12,980 nucleotides of DNA from Clostridia bacterium (lineage in GTDB: Bacteria; Bacillota_A; Clostridia; Oscillospirales; Acutalibacteraceae), in assembly GCA_017529165.1 (NCBI GenBank), contig JAFXNY010000119.1, positions 1 through 12,980 of the forward strand, written 5' to 3'. The translations under genes and the position numbers were made by a program. Below, in pieces: positions 4,444-12,921 of the stretch. The notes under the pieces are model-generated. The model worked only from the letters and a program-made list of their open reading frames with translations. It was not told where the DNA came from and made no database searches. The first letter of the stretch is position 1; each line of letters starts with the position of its first letter.

Positions 4444-5424
4444 ATGGAAAATAACAGAAGACCTGAAAGTATGAAAAGAATAAACAGCCCCGAGCTTGCC
4501 CGTGCGTTTATCGCCGAGCAGATTGAGGCTCTTAAAAAGCAGATAGGTGATAAAAAGGTGTTGCTGGCGCTCTCGGGCGGTGTTGATTCGTCTGTCGTGG
4601 CGGCACTTCTTATTAAAGCAATAGGCAAAAACCTTGTGTGCGTGCATGTAAACCACGGACTTCTTCGCAAAGGCGAACCCGAGCAGGTAATTAAGGTTTT
4701 CAGAGACCAGATGGACGCTAACCTTATATATGTTGACGCTACAGACCGCTTTTTAGATAAGCTTGCCGGTGTAGATGACCCCGAAACTAAGAGAAAAATT
4801 ATAGGCAAGGTATTTATTGATGTATTCGCCGAGGAGGCAAAGAAGTTAGAGGGTATCGAGTTTTTAGCACAGGGCACAATTTACCCCGATATTTTGGAGA
4901 GTGACGGCGTTAAGGCACACCACAATGTAGGCGGTCTGCCCGAGGACCTTAATTTCAGTCTCGTAGAGCCGGTTAAGTTCCTTTATAAAGACGAGGTAAG
5001 AGTTGTAGGTAAGGAATTGGGGCTGCCCGATAATATGGTTTACCGTCAGCCGTTCCCAGGCCCCGGCCTCGGCGTTCGCTGTGTGGGCGCTATAACCCGT
5101 GACCGCTTAGAGGCTCTGCGCGAGGCGGATGCAATACTTCGTGAAGAGTTTAGTAAGGCAGGTCTTGAGGGCAAGGTATGGCAGTATTTTGTTGTAGTGC
5201 CGGACTTTAAGTCAACAGGTATTAAGGACGGCAAGCGCACATTCGAGTGGATGGCAATCTTGCGTGCTGTAAACTCGGTTGACGCCACAAGTGCCACAAT
5301 CGAAGAAATACCCTATCCTCTGCTTTATAAGATAAGGGACAGAATACTCGCAGAGGTAAACGGCATTAACCGTGTGCTTTATGATATATCAGCAAAACCG
5401 GTTGCAACGATAGAATACGAATAA
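4444..5424 (+). CDS. guaA: GMP synthase, ATP-pyrophosphatase subunit without glutaminase domain
   Basis: The 326-residue protein is the C-terminal two-thirds of GuaA, which adenylates XMP and aminates it to GMP in the last step of guanine nucleotide synthesis. It has the P-loop SGGVDSS (44-50), VHVNHGLLRKGE, AQGTIYPD, the HHNVGGLPED segment, QPFPGPGLGVR, and the dimerisation domain ending in KPVATIEYE. The N-terminal class I glutamine amidotransferase domain (about 190-200 residues in ordinary bacterial GuaA) is absent, and the 155 bases upstream cannot encode it. The start is firm: GGAGG lies nine bases before the ATG and a promoter lies just ahead. It therefore looks like a genuine stand-alone subunit, as in archaea where GuaAa and GuaAb are separate. 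A partner glutaminase may be encoded elsewhere, the enzyme may use free ammonia, or the gene may be a paralogue of a full-length guaA. Confidence 0.9.
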   Translation: MENNRRPESMKRINSPELARAFIAEQIEALKKQIGDKKVLLALSGGVDSSVVAALLIKAIGKNLVCVHVNHGLLRKGEPEQVIKVFRDQMDANLIYVDATDRFLDKLAGVDDPETKRKIIGKVFIDVFAEEAKKLEGIEFLAQGTIYPDILESDGVKAHHNVGGLPEDLNFSLVEPVKFLYKDEVRVVGKELGLPDNMVYRQPFPGPGLGVRCVGAITRDRLEALREADAILREEFSKAGLEGKVWQYFVVVPDFKSTGIKDGKRTFEWMAILRAVNSVDATSATIEEIPYPLLYKIRDRILAEVNGINRVLYDISAKPVATIEYE

Positions 5425-5477
5425 AACATACTGTTTCAAAGTTATGATTTGCTAGCTGAATGAAAAGGAGAATAATT

Positions 5478-6113
5478 ATGAAAAAGATTATATTTTCAGC
5501 ATTATCTATTCTTATGGCTTTGGCATTGTTGGTATCCTGCGGAAAAGCGGGCAACACAAGCTCTGAAAAGCCGATAGACCTTACAAATGTATCAGTCGAT
5601 TCATTAAAGACTTTAGGGGATATAATTGCTCTTAAGATTGAGGATCAGCAATTAGCGTGCTACGAGCAGTGTTATGTTTATGCATTTAATCTTAACGGAA
5701 CATACTATAGAGCAATATCCAACCTATCCGAAGAGGATTCTGAAACCATTATGGACCTTGATATTTTAGAAGAAGATTATGAAAAGAAACGAAATAAGCT
5801 GATTTCTCCGCTTAAAATTGACAAAATGGAGAACCTAAGCGAGCAGATAATGACCAGAGAAGAAATGGATAGTTGGATAGGCAAAACCGGTCAAGAGTTA
5901 ATTGATGCGGAATGGTACACTAACGGTCATAATCTTGAAACAATGGAGTTTTGGCTCGGTTACGGTCCGTTCGTTTATACAGTAGTATTTGACGGCGAGG
6001 TTGCCGAAAAAGATTATGAAGACTTTGACGATGAAGAGGACATAAAAGATTTCACTGTTAAATCGGTAGAATATGACTCAATCGGCGATGCAACCAATAT
6101 AGAAACAGAGTAA
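5478..6113 (+). CDS. Secreted lipoprotein of unknown function
   Basis: The 211-residue product begins with a lipoprotein signal: MKK, a hydrophobic stretch, and the lipobox LVSC with the lipidated cysteine at C21. The mature protein should be tethered outside the cell membrane. The rest is acidic, with the phrase WIGKTGQELIDAEW near the middle and a very acidic region (DYEDFDDEEDIKDF) close to the C terminus. I do not recognise a catalytic domain. The ATG at 5478 is preferred because AGGAG lies seven bases upstream; the in-frame ATG at 5460 would add six residues and lies before that ribosome site. It follows guaA by 53 bases with no obvious terminator between them, so they may share an mRNA, and it ends at its own terminator. 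No functional link to guaA or to the copper genes is implied. Confidence 0.8.
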   Translation: MKKIIFSALSILMALALLVSCGKAGNTSSEKPIDLTNVSVDSLKTLGDIIALKIEDQQLACYEQCYVYAFNLNGTYYRAISNLSEEDSETIMDLDILEEDYEKKRNKLISPLKIDKMENLSEQIMTREEMDSWIGKTGQELIDAEWYTNGHNLETMEFWLGYGPFVYTVVFDGEVAEKDYEDFDDEEDIKDFTVKSVEYDSIGDATNIETE

Positions 6114-6123
6114 ATAAGATACC

Positions 6124-6158
6124 AATACAGCGGCAGATACCTTGTCGCTGTATTTTTT
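6124..6158 (+). terminator. Intrinsic terminator after the lipoprotein gene
   Basis: AATACAGCG (6124-6132) pairs with CGCTGTATT (6146-6154), extendable inward by three further pairs, and is followed by a run of Ts to 6158. It insulates the copper operon, whose promoter starts four bases later. Confidence 0.9.
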
Positions 6159-6161
6159 GAC

Positions 6162-6190
6162 TTGACATATACCCCCATAGGGTATATAAT
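6162..6190 (+). promoter_or_regulatory. Copper operon promoter with CsoR operator in its spacer
   Basis: TTGACA (6162-6167), a 17-base spacer and TATAAT (6185-6190) form a perfect promoter. The spacer holds a perfect inverted repeat, TATACCC-N5-GGGTATA (6168-6186), matching the known TACCC...GGGTA form of CsoR operators. Apo-CsoR bound here would block RNA polymerase; copper binding would release it. Confidence 0.92.
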
Positions 6191-6221
6191 GCATACGAAA
6201 ATCAAAGCGGAGGGTAATATA

Positions 6222-6536
6222 ATGGGCAGTGAAAAAGAAAAATGCTGTTGTTGTTCCGATAAAACAACCGAGCGTGATATCGAACTTAAAAAGTCACTTA
6301 TTAACAGGCTTAGCAGGATAGAGGGTCAGATAAGAGGGATTAAGGGTATGATAGAAAATGACGCTTACTGTAACGATGTGCTTATACAATCGGCGGCAGT
6401 AAGTGCGGCAATGAGTGCCTTTAACAGAGAACTGCTTAAAAACCATATGCACACCTGCGTTTTAAGGGATATAAAAGCCGGAGATGAGAGCGTTATTGAT
6501 GAGCTTGCCGAAACGGTGTATAAGCTTATGAGATAG
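6222..6536 (+). CDS. csoR: Copper-sensing transcriptional repressor CsoR
   Basis: The 104-residue protein belongs to the CsoR/RcnR all-helical metal-sensor family (DUF156). After an acidic-basic N terminus comes the typical helix LINRLSRIEGQIRGIKGMIEND. The Cu(I) ligand pattern is complete: C50, then H75 and C79 spaced HxxxC. The extension before the core carries four consecutive cysteines (C8-C11), which is unusual and may bind extra metal or act in redox sensing. When copper rises, CsoR leaves DNA and allows copA transcription. The start at 6222 has GGAGGG upstream; a longer frame from 6162 would run through the promoter. It overlaps the copA ribosome site at its stop, and the operator in its own promoter indicates autoregulation. 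Confidence 0.95.
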   Translation: MGSEKEKCCCCSDKTTERDIELKKSLINRLSRIEGQIRGIKGMIENDAYCNDVLIQSAAVSAAMSAFNRELLKNHMHTCVLRDIKAGDESVIDELAETVYKLMR

Positions 6537-6546
6537 GAGAAGATAA

Positions 6547-8976
6547 ATGCAAAAATACGATATAACCGGTATGAGCTGTGCGGCGTGCAGTGCGAGGGTG
6601 CAAAAGGCGGTGAGCGCAGTTGAGGGCGTAGAAGACTGCCAGGTAAACCTGCTTACAAACTCTATGACTGTTAAAGGCAGTGCAGAAACGGATACAATAA
6701 TCGCTGCCGTTCGTGCGGCAGGCTACGGTGCGGCGATTTCGGGAGAAAATAAAGAAAGCAAAAAAAGCTCAACCGCCATTTTTTCTAAAGAAGCAAAGAA
6801 GCTTAAAAAAAGATTTCTTTATTCACTTGTCTTTTTAATTATACTTATGTATATATCTATGGGGCATATGGTTTCCTTGCCGCTACCCTTTGTTTTATCC
6901 TCAAGCCATGCGGCAATAGGGCTTACTGAGCTTTTGCTCGCAAGCATGGTTATGGTAATAAACGGTCGCTTTTTTACAAACGGTATTAAGGGTTTAATTC
7001 ACGGTTCTCCTAATATGGATACTCTCGTGGCGCTCGGCTCTTTCTCGTCCTTTGCTTACAGTACGGCAGTACTCTATAAAGCAATAGTTTTGCCCTCGTA
7101 TTCGGGAGAGTACTATTTCGAGTCCGCCGCTATGATACTAACTCTTATTACACTCGGTAAAATGTTTGAGTCAAAAGCTAAAAACAAAACCGCCACGGCG
7201 CTCGAAAAGCTCGCCCACTTGGCTCCCGATACTGTGACGGTTATAAGGGACGGAAAAGAAAAAATATTGCCCATATCCAAAGTTGCGGTAGGCGATATAA
7301 TTGCCGTGCGCCCGGGAGAAAGTATAGCGGTTGACGGCGAGATTATATCGGGGCAGACTTCTGTAAATGAGTCGGCACTAACCGGCGAGAGTATTCCTGC
7401 CGATAAGAAACCCGGTGACCGTGTTTTTTCGGGCACTGTTAATATTACAGGATATATAGAGTTTCGTGCTACTGCGGTGGGCGAAGATACAACGCTATCG
7501 GCAGTGATAAAAACCGTGTCTGATGCGGCGACAAGCAAGGCGCCCGTAGCGGCTTTAGCGGACAAGGTTGCCGGCGTTTTTGTTCCGGTAGTAATTGCTG
7601 TTGCTATTTGTGTTGCAATAATTTGGGCGCTTTTATCGGGGGATATTTCGAAAGTACTTACACATTCGGTAAGCGTGCTTGTAATAAGCTGTCCTTGCGC
7701 ATTAGGGCTCGCAACTCCGGTGGCGATAATGGTAGCGTCAGGCGTGGGAGCAAAGCATGGAATACTATTCAAAAACGCAACGGCCATTGAAAACTGCGGA
7801 AAAGCAGACATAATAGTTTTAGATAAAACCGGCACTATCACTTTAGGACAGCCCGAAGTTACCGATGTTTATACCTGCGCCTCATCGGATAAAAAACAAC
7901 TGTTATCTCTGGCTTTATCGCTTGAAAGTAAAAGCGAACATCCGCTGGCAAAGGCAATTGTAAAATACTGTGAGGAAAATGAAGTAGAGCCGTTAGAGGT
8001 TAAAAACTTTAAGGCTTTAACAGGTAGCGGAGTAAAGGGCGAAGCAAACACGCAAACCTTGCTTGGCGGAAGTTTGAGGTTTATATCAGATAATGTTAGT
8101 TTATTAGATGAAGACATAGAAACAGCAAAGCGTTTTTCAGGAGAGGGCAAAACACCGCTTGTATTTTCTCTTGGTGAAAGAGCTTTGGGAATCATAGCGG
8201 TTGCGGATAAAATAAAGCCCGAAGCCGCAACCTGTATCGCCGAGCTTAAAAAAGGCGGTAAAAGGGTAATAATGCTTACAGGGGACAACAAGGTTACGGC
8301 ATCATCAGTGGCAAAGAGTGTAGGCATTAGTGAGTTTTACGCCGAGCTTATGCCGCAGGATAAAGATAAAATAATTTGTGAGCTTATAAAGGGAGACATG
8401 GTAATAATGGTGGGGGACGGCATAAACGATGCACCCTCGCTTACAAGAGCGGATGTAGGAGTGGCAATAGGAGCAGGGGCAGATATAGCGTTAGACTCTG
8501 CCGATGTTGTTCTTGTAAAAAGCAGGCTTTCAGATTTGGTTTCTGCAATTAAGCTCAGCCGGCGGGCATATAAGAACATAAAAGAAAATCTTTTTTGGGC
8601 GTTTTTCTACAACGCCGTTTGCATACCGCTGGCGGCAGGCGCATTATCGCCTGTCGGTATCACGCTAAGCCCCATGATAGCGGCGGTGACAATGAGCTTT
8701 TCGAGCGTTTTTGTGGTATCAAACGCATTAAGACTTAATTTATTCAAACCGTTTAAGGAGGAAAGAAAAATGAAAACCATAAAAATCAAAGGTATTATGT
8801 GCGAGCATTGTGAGGCTCGCATAAAGGCAGCAATAGAGAGCATTGACGGTGTAGAAACAGCTGTGGTAAGTCATAAAACAGGCACCGCAAAAATTGAATT
8901 AAGCAAGGATATAGATAACTCCTTGCTTATCTCTGCTGTGGAGGATGCAGGATATAAAGTTGTGGGAATTGAATAG
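6547..8976 (+). CDS. copA: Copper-translocating P-type ATPase with C-terminal CopZ-like domain
   Basis: CopA exports Cu(I) across the cell membrane using ATP. The 809-residue protein has an N-terminal HMA domain with GMSCAAC (C11, C14), membrane helices from about residue 85, the actuator motif TGES (279-282), the Cu(I)-type CPC (382-384), the phosphorylation site D426 in DKTGT, H465-P466, GDGINDAP (623-630), and final membrane helices ending near residue 735. Unlike most CopA proteins, it continues in frame into a second, C-terminal HMA domain (742-809) with MCEHC. The linker between them (KEERK) is encoded by a strong ribosome site, and the domain begins with ATG. It may therefore be both a fused domain and a separately started CopZ (see the next entry). 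The gene starts six bases after the csoR stop region with AGGAGA and is co-transcribed with csoR. Confidence 0.95.
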   Translation: MQKYDITGMSCAACSARVQKAVSAVEGVEDCQVNLLTNSMTVKGSAETDTIIAAVRAAGYGAAISGENKESKKSSTAIFSKEAKKLKKRFLYSLVFLIILMYISMGHMVSLPLPFVLSSSHAAIGLTELLLASMVMVINGRFFTNGIKGLIHGSPNMDTLVALGSFSSFAYSTAVLYKAIVLPSYSGEYYFESAAMILTLITLGKMFESKAKNKTATALEKLAHLAPDTVTVIRDGKEKILPISKVAVGDIIAVRPGESIAVDGEIISGQTSVNESALTGESIPADKKPGDRVFSGTVNITGYIEFRATAVGEDTTLSAVIKTVSDAATSKAPVAALADKVAGVFVPVVIAVAICVAIIWALLSGDISKVLTHSVSVLVISCPCALGLATPVAIMVASGVGAKHGILFKNATAIENCGKADIIVLDKTGTITLGQPEVTDVYTCASSDKKQLLSLALSLESKSEHPLAKAIVKYCEENEVEPLEVKNFKALTGSGVKGEANTQTLLGGSLRFISDNVSLLDEDIETAKRFSGEGKTPLVFSLGERALGIIAVADKIKPEAATCIAELKKGGKRVIMLTGDNKVTASSVAKSVGISEFYAELMPQDKDKIICELIKGDMVIMVGDGINDAPSLTRADVGVAIGAGADIALDSADVVLVKSRLSDLVSAIKLSRRAYKNIKENLFWAFFYNAVCIPLAAGALSPVGITLSPMIAAVTMSFSSVFVVSNALRLNLFKPFKEERKMKTIKIKGIMCEHCEARIKAAIESIDGVETAVVSHKTGTAKIELSKDIDNSLLISAVEDAGYKVVGIE
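8770..8976 (+). CDS. copZ: Possible internal in-frame start giving a CopZ-like copper chaperone
   Basis: Inside copA, in the same frame, AAGGAGG (8755-8761) stands eight bases before an ATG at 8770. Translation from there would give a 68-residue protein, the normal size of CopZ, with the copper motif MCEHC near its N terminus and the usual beta-alpha-beta HMA pattern ending GYKVVGIE. CopZ binds Cu(I) in the cytoplasm and hands it to CopA. Two readings fit: two neighbouring genes fused when the copA stop was lost, with the old ribosome site surviving as linker codons, or a working in-frame arrangement that makes both a long CopA and free CopZ. Expression from the internal start is inferred, not shown. 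Confidence 0.6.
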   Translation: MKTIKIKGIMCEHCEARIKAAIESIDGVETAVVSHKTGTAKIELSKDIDNSLLISAVEDAGYKVVGIE

Positions 8977-8994
8977 ATAAAAAGCATAGCAAAC

Positions 8995-9032
8995 ATCACA
9001 CACGGTAAATCACTTGATTTACCGTGTGTGAT
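8995..9032. terminator. 38-nt perfect palindrome after copA
   Basis: ATCACACACGGTAAATCA and its exact complement form an 18-bp inverted repeat separated by just CT. It can fold into a long RNA hairpin and is placed to end the copper operon, but the following bases (TGTTGTAT) are a poor T-run. The right arm contains the -35 box of metF, so it could also be a protein-binding operator. Confidence 0.65.
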
Positions 9033-9043
9033 TGTTGTATAAT
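9014..9043 (+). promoter_or_regulatory. Promoter of the metF-metH operon
   Basis: TTGATT (9014-9019), 18 bases, then TATAAT (9038-9043). The start would be near 9050, leaving about 23 bases of leader that include AAGGAGG. This is too short for a SAM riboswitch or T-box, so methionine control, if any, must use a DNA-binding protein. Confidence 0.65.
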
Positions 9044-9072
9044 ACTAAAAGTAATTGTAAGGAGGGAAATAT

Positions 9073-9951
9073 ATGAAAATAATTGATATTTTAACAACAA
9101 ACAAGTTTTCGCTTTCATTTGAGGTTTTTCCTCCTAAAACACAATCGGGTTTTGAAAGCATAAAACCGGCAATAGAGAAAATAGCCGAGCTAAAACCTGC
9201 GTTTATGAGCGTTACATACGGTGCCGGAGGAGGAACGAGCAAATATACGCTGGATATAGCAAAAAACATAAAAGAGAAACACTCTGTGCCCACTCTGGCG
9301 CACCTTACCTGTGTGTCTTCAACCAAAGAGACGGTGGCACAGAAAATTAAAGAGATTAAAGCGGCAGGCATAAAGAATGTTATGGCACTTCGCGGCGATA
9401 TTCCCGAAGAGCTTCAAAATGCCGATAAAAGCAGTTGGGATTATAAATATGCAATAGAGCTTGTAAAAGAACTTAAATCATCAGATAAAGATTTTTGCAT
9501 TGGCGGTGCATGTTATCCCGAAATACATCCGGAAAGCCTGAACCAGCACGAGGATATCAAAATGCTTAAAGCCAAGGTCGAAGCCGGGTGTGATTTTCTC
9601 ACAACTCAAATGTTTTTTGATAATAACCTGCTTTACAATTTCCTTTATAAGATTCGTGAGGCAGGAATAACCGTGCCGGTTATCGCCGGCATAATGCCTA
9701 TTACAAACGCAAATCAAGTTGAAAGAGCTATAAAGCTTTCGGGCTCGTTTATGCCGCAGAGGTTCAAAAGTCTTGTGGATAAGTTCGGTAACGATCCGGC
9801 GGCTATGAAGCAGGCGGGAATTGCCTATGCTACCGACCAGATAATAGACCTTTACGCTAACGGAATCAGTAATGTTCATGTGTACTCTATGAATAAGCCG
9901 GATGTGGCACGGAAAATTAAAGAAAACTTGTCCGATATATTAGGTAAATAG
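9073..9951 (+). CDS. metF: 5,10-methylenetetrahydrofolate reductase
   Basis: MetF reduces 5,10-methylene-THF to 5-methyl-THF with a FAD cofactor, supplying the methyl group for methionine. The 292-residue length matches the single-domain bacterial enzyme (about 290-300). The sequence shows FEVFPPKT with the catalytic glutamate E17, VTYGAGGG, HLTCV, the ALRGD motif with D109, and the QMFFDN and GIMPI segments typical of the TIM-barrel family. The start at 9073 has AAGGAGG seven bases upstream. It is the first gene of an operon: the next gene starts four bases after its stop, and then metH overlaps that one. In some anaerobes a MetF-like protein works with MetV or iron-sulfur partners, but none is present here, so a biosynthetic role with MetH is the simplest reading. 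Confidence 0.96.
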   Translation: MKIIDILTTNKFSLSFEVFPPKTQSGFESIKPAIEKIAELKPAFMSVTYGAGGGTSKYTLDIAKNIKEKHSVPTLAHLTCVSSTKETVAQKIKEIKAAGIKNVMALRGDIPEELQNADKSSWDYKYAIELVKELKSSDKDFCIGGACYPEIHPESLNQHEDIKMLKAKVEAGCDFLTTQMFFDNNLLYNFLYKIREAGITVPVIAGIMPITNANQVERAIKLSGSFMPQRFKSLVDKFGNDPAAMKQAGIAYATDQIIDLYANGISNVHVYSMNKPDVARKIKENLSDILGK

Positions 9952-9955
9952 AATT

Positions 9956-10558
9956 ATGGTGCAGATTAAAAATTACAACAGCTTGCCGGTAAACACAAAA
10001 GAGGTTTTGCGTTATGCCGGATGCAAAGGCGATACTGCTTTTCCCGAAAACATACTTAGGGAGTGCATAAAAGACGCAATAAAAAGCATTTCATACAAAG
10101 TGTGTTTTGATGTTTTTGATTTAAGTATAAAAGAAGACGAATGTGATTTTGGCGCTTTTTGTGTAAAATCTAAGAGCTTGGCAAAAAATCTTACGGGATG
10201 TAAAAAAGCGGCGGTTTTTTCAGCTACGATAGGCGTTGGAATAGACAGGCTTATTTCAAAATACAGTTCGGTTTCTCCCTTAAAAGCGATGATATTCAGT
10301 GCTATCGGCGCAGAGCAGATTGAGAGTTTGTGTGATATGTTTTGTGAAGATATTAAATCGGAATATGAAACAGAGATTAAGCCACGCTTCAGCCCCGGTT
10401 ACGGCGATTTTGACCTTTCATACCAAAAGGATATTTTTTCTTGCCTTAATTGCCAAAAGAATATAGGGCTTACACTTACGGATAGTATGATTATGGTGCC
10501 TTCAAAATCTGTAACTGCGGTTATGGGACTTTGTAACGATTTAAGAGGTAATTTATGA
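9956..10558 (+). CDS. Stand-alone methionine synthase activation domain protein
   Basis: The 200-residue protein corresponds to the C-terminal activation (AdoMet-binding) domain of cobalamin-dependent methionine synthase, which in E. coli is the last part of MetH. It has the SAM-binding RxxxGY motif as R144-F-S-P-G-Y149 followed by GDFDLSYQ, and the family signature IGLTLTDSMIMVPSKSVTAVMG. The domain uses S-adenosylmethionine to remethylate cobalamin that has become oxidised to the inactive cob(II) state. It is followed by metH with a four-base ATGA overlap, so the two proteins are made together. A separate activation protein is also known from Thermotoga maritima. The ribosome site is weak (AGGT), suggesting coupling to metF translation. 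Cys154-Cys157-like residues in FSCLNCQKN near the C terminus are a local feature of unknown meaning. Confidence 0.92.
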   Translation: MVQIKNYNSLPVNTKEVLRYAGCKGDTAFPENILRECIKDAIKSISYKVCFDVFDLSIKEDECDFGAFCVKSKSLAKNLTGCKKAAVFSATIGVGIDRLISKYSSVSPLKAMIFSAIGAEQIESLCDMFCEDIKSEYETEIKPRFSPGYGDFDLSYQKDIFSCLNCQKNIGLTLTDSMIMVPSKSVTAVMGLCNDLRGNL

Positions 10559-12921
10559 AGTTTACTCAGTTTTTAGAAAAGAATATAGTCTGCTTTGACG
10601 GCGGCACGGGTACCCTTTTGCAGGAAAAGGGATTAAAGCCAGGCGAGTATCCGGAACTTCTTAATATAACAAAGCCGGAGATTATAACCGAGATACACAA
10701 GGCGTATTTTGACGCAGGCAGTAATGTTGTTTGTACAAACACATTCGGCGCAAACCCGCTTAAGTTTTCGTCAGACGAGCTCGAAAAAATAATTAAAGCC
10801 GCAATAGATAATGTAAAGAGGGCAAAGAAACTAAGCGGCTCACCGCAGGAAAAGTTTATAGCGCTTGATATAGGCCCCTTAGGCAAGCTCTTAAAGCCGC
10901 TTGGCGACCTCAGCTTTGAGGACGCCGTCTCGGCATTTGCAAAAACAGTACGCTTGGGTGTAGAATACGGCGCCGACCTTATCTTGATTGAGACTATGAA
11001 CGATAGCTATGAAACCAAGGCGGCACTGCTGGCGGCAAAGGAAAACAGCGATTTGCCGGTAATTGTTTCAAACGCTTATAATGAGGATGGTAATCTTATG
11101 ACCGGCGCCTGCCCTGCCGCTATGGTGGCGCTTCTTGAGGGAATGGGTGTTACGGCCCTTGGCGCTAACTGCTCTCTAGGTCCTAAACAACTAAGACCTG
11201 TTATAGAGGAACTATTAAAATATGCTTCGGTGCCGGTTATATTTAAGCCTAATGCCGGTCTTCCGAAATCGGTAAACGGGAAAACGGTATTTGATGTAGG
11301 CGCAGATGAGTTTGCAGAGAAAATATGTGAGCTTGTAAAAAAAGGTGTTCGCATAGCCGGCGGTTGTTGCGGTACAACACCGGAGTATATCGCCGCTCTT
11401 AAAAACAAAATACAGGGCGTTGAGCCTATCAATATAGAGCATAATAATACAACCATGGTATCATCCTATACGCAAGCGGTAGAGTTTGGAGTAAGACCTG
11501 TTCTTATAGGTGAGCGAATAAACCCGACAGGGAAAAAGCGTTTTAAGAGAGCACTTGTTGAAAACGATATAAACTATATTTTATCAGAGGGTATAGGTCA
11601 GCAGGAAAAAGGTGCGCATATACTTGATGTTAATGTGGGTCTTCCGGATATAAACGAGACAGAAATGCTAAAAAAGGCGGTAACAGAATTGCAGGCTGTA
11701 GTTGACCTGCCACTTTGTATAGATACTTCGGATATATCGGCTATGGAAACGGCTGTTCGTATGTATAACGGTAAACCGCTTATAAACTCGGTAAACGGCA
11801 AAAAAGAAAGTATGGAAGCCGTGTTTCCGATTGTGAAGAAATACGGCGGCGTGGTAATAGCGCTTACACTTGATGAAAACGGCATACCTGAAACGGCGGA
11901 CGGACGAGTAGAGATTGCAAAGAATATACTTAAAGTGGCGGATAGCTACGGCATAGATAAAAAGAATATAGTTTTTGACCCTTTAGCGCTTACAATCAGT
12001 GCTGACAGTCTTGCCGCAAAAGAAACGCTAAAAGCCGTAAAACGGATAAAAACTGAGCTTTGTGTTCATACTTCGCTTGGTGTTTCAAATGTTTCCTTCG
12101 GTCTGCCGGATAGGGAAGCTATAAACAGCCTGTTTTTTGCGCTTGCTTTAGAAAACGGACTATCGGCAGCTATTATGAACCCGTATTCCGCCGCTATGAT
12201 GAAAACATATTATGCCTATAAAGCTTTGTGCGGAATGGACCAAAACTTTAGCGAATATATTACCGCCACTTCAGACTTGCCTTATAAGACCGATAATACC
12301 CAGACGGACAGCTTAACGCTTAAGGACGCCATTATTAAAGGCCTTAAAGATAATGCGGCGCTTTGTACAAAAGAAAAGCTTAAAAATATGTCCGGTATTG
12401 ACATCGTAAATGAGGATATAATACCTGCGCTTAATATAGTAGGTGAGGGGTTTGAAAACAAAACGGTATATTTGCCGGGACTGCTTATGAGTGCCGAAGC
12501 GGCAAAGAGTGCGTTTGAGGTTATAAAAACCGCAGTATCGGCTGAAAGCACGCAAAATAAGGAAGATACTTTTGTGATTGCAACGGTACGGAGCGACATC
12601 CACGATATAGGCAAAAACATAGTGAAGCTCTTGCTTGAAAACTACGGTTTTAATGTTGTGGACCTCGGGAAAGATGTGCCGAGCGAGGATATTGTTAAGA
12701 AAACTGTCGAATTACACGCACCGTTTGTGGGACTAAGCGCTCTTATGACAACTACCGTTCCCGCAATGGAAGAAACTATACGAGAGCTGAGAGCCAAAGC
12801 TCCTTGGTGTAAAATTATTGTGGGCGGTGCGGTTTTGACAAAAGAATATGCTGAAAAAATCGGTGCGGATAAGTATGCAAAGGACGCAATGGAAACGGTG
12901 CGATTTGCACAAGCAGAATAG
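10555..12921 (+). CDS. metH: Cobalamin-dependent methionine synthase lacking the activation domain
   Basis: MetH transfers the methyl group of 5-methyl-THF via cobalamin to homocysteine. The 788-residue protein has three of the four E. coli modules. The homocysteine barrel (about 1-290) has zinc ligands C206 in GANC and C271-C272 in GGCCG. The pterin-binding barrel (about 313-570) has GERINPTG, DVNVGLPD and IDTS. The cobalamin unit (about 600-788) has a helical cap and the Rossmann domain with DIHDIG, where H683 is the lower axial ligand, GLSALMTTT and VGGAV. The protein stops right after the cobalamin domain, about 440 residues shorter than the 1227-residue E. coli enzyme. The missing activation domain is the preceding gene, whose stop overlaps this start as ATGA. 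The residue before the DxHxxG aspartate is serine rather than the usual glycine. Confidence 0.96.
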   Translation: MKFTQFLEKNIVCFDGGTGTLLQEKGLKPGEYPELLNITKPEIITEIHKAYFDAGSNVVCTNTFGANPLKFSSDELEKIIKAAIDNVKRAKKLSGSPQEKFIALDIGPLGKLLKPLGDLSFEDAVSAFAKTVRLGVEYGADLILIETMNDSYETKAALLAAKENSDLPVIVSNAYNEDGNLMTGACPAAMVALLEGMGVTALGANCSLGPKQLRPVIEELLKYASVPVIFKPNAGLPKSVNGKTVFDVGADEFAEKICELVKKGVRIAGGCCGTTPEYIAALKNKIQGVEPINIEHNNTTMVSSYTQAVEFGVRPVLIGERINPTGKKRFKRALVENDINYILSEGIGQQEKGAHILDVNVGLPDINETEMLKKAVTELQAVVDLPLCIDTSDISAMETAVRMYNGKPLINSVNGKKESMEAVFPIVKKYGGVVIALTLDENGIPETADGRVEIAKNILKVADSYGIDKKNIVFDPLALTISADSLAAKETLKAVKRIKTELCVHTSLGVSNVSFGLPDREAINSLFFALALENGLSAAIMNPYSAAMMKTYYAYKALCGMDQNFSEYITATSDLPYKTDNTQTDSLTLKDAIIKGLKDNAALCTKEKLKNMSGIDIVNEDIIPALNIVGEGFENKTVYLPGLLMSAEAAKSAFEVIKTAVSAESTQNKEDTFVIATVRSDIHDIGKNIVKLLLENYGFNVVDLGKDVPSEDIVKKTVELHAPFVGLSALMTTTVPAMEETIRELRAKAPWCKIIVGGAVLTKEYAEKIGADKYAKDAMETVRFAQAE

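Noticed and set aside
4302..4877. A 191-codon minus-strand open frame opposite the start of guaA
   Set aside because: It covers a terminator, a promoter and the conserved GMP synthase frame; its protein is low in recognisable motifs and has no suitable ribosome site, so it is a shadow.
7113..7841. A 242-codon minus-strand open frame inside copA
   Set aside because: It lies wholly opposite the conserved actuator and CPC region of CopA and reads as a Ser/Ala/Thr-rich antisense product with no family resemblance.
8977..9072. SAM riboswitch or T-box ahead of metF
   Set aside because: Only about 23 bases of leader follow the predicted start, and the region holds just the palindrome and promoter; no T-box sequence or SAM aptamer core is seen.
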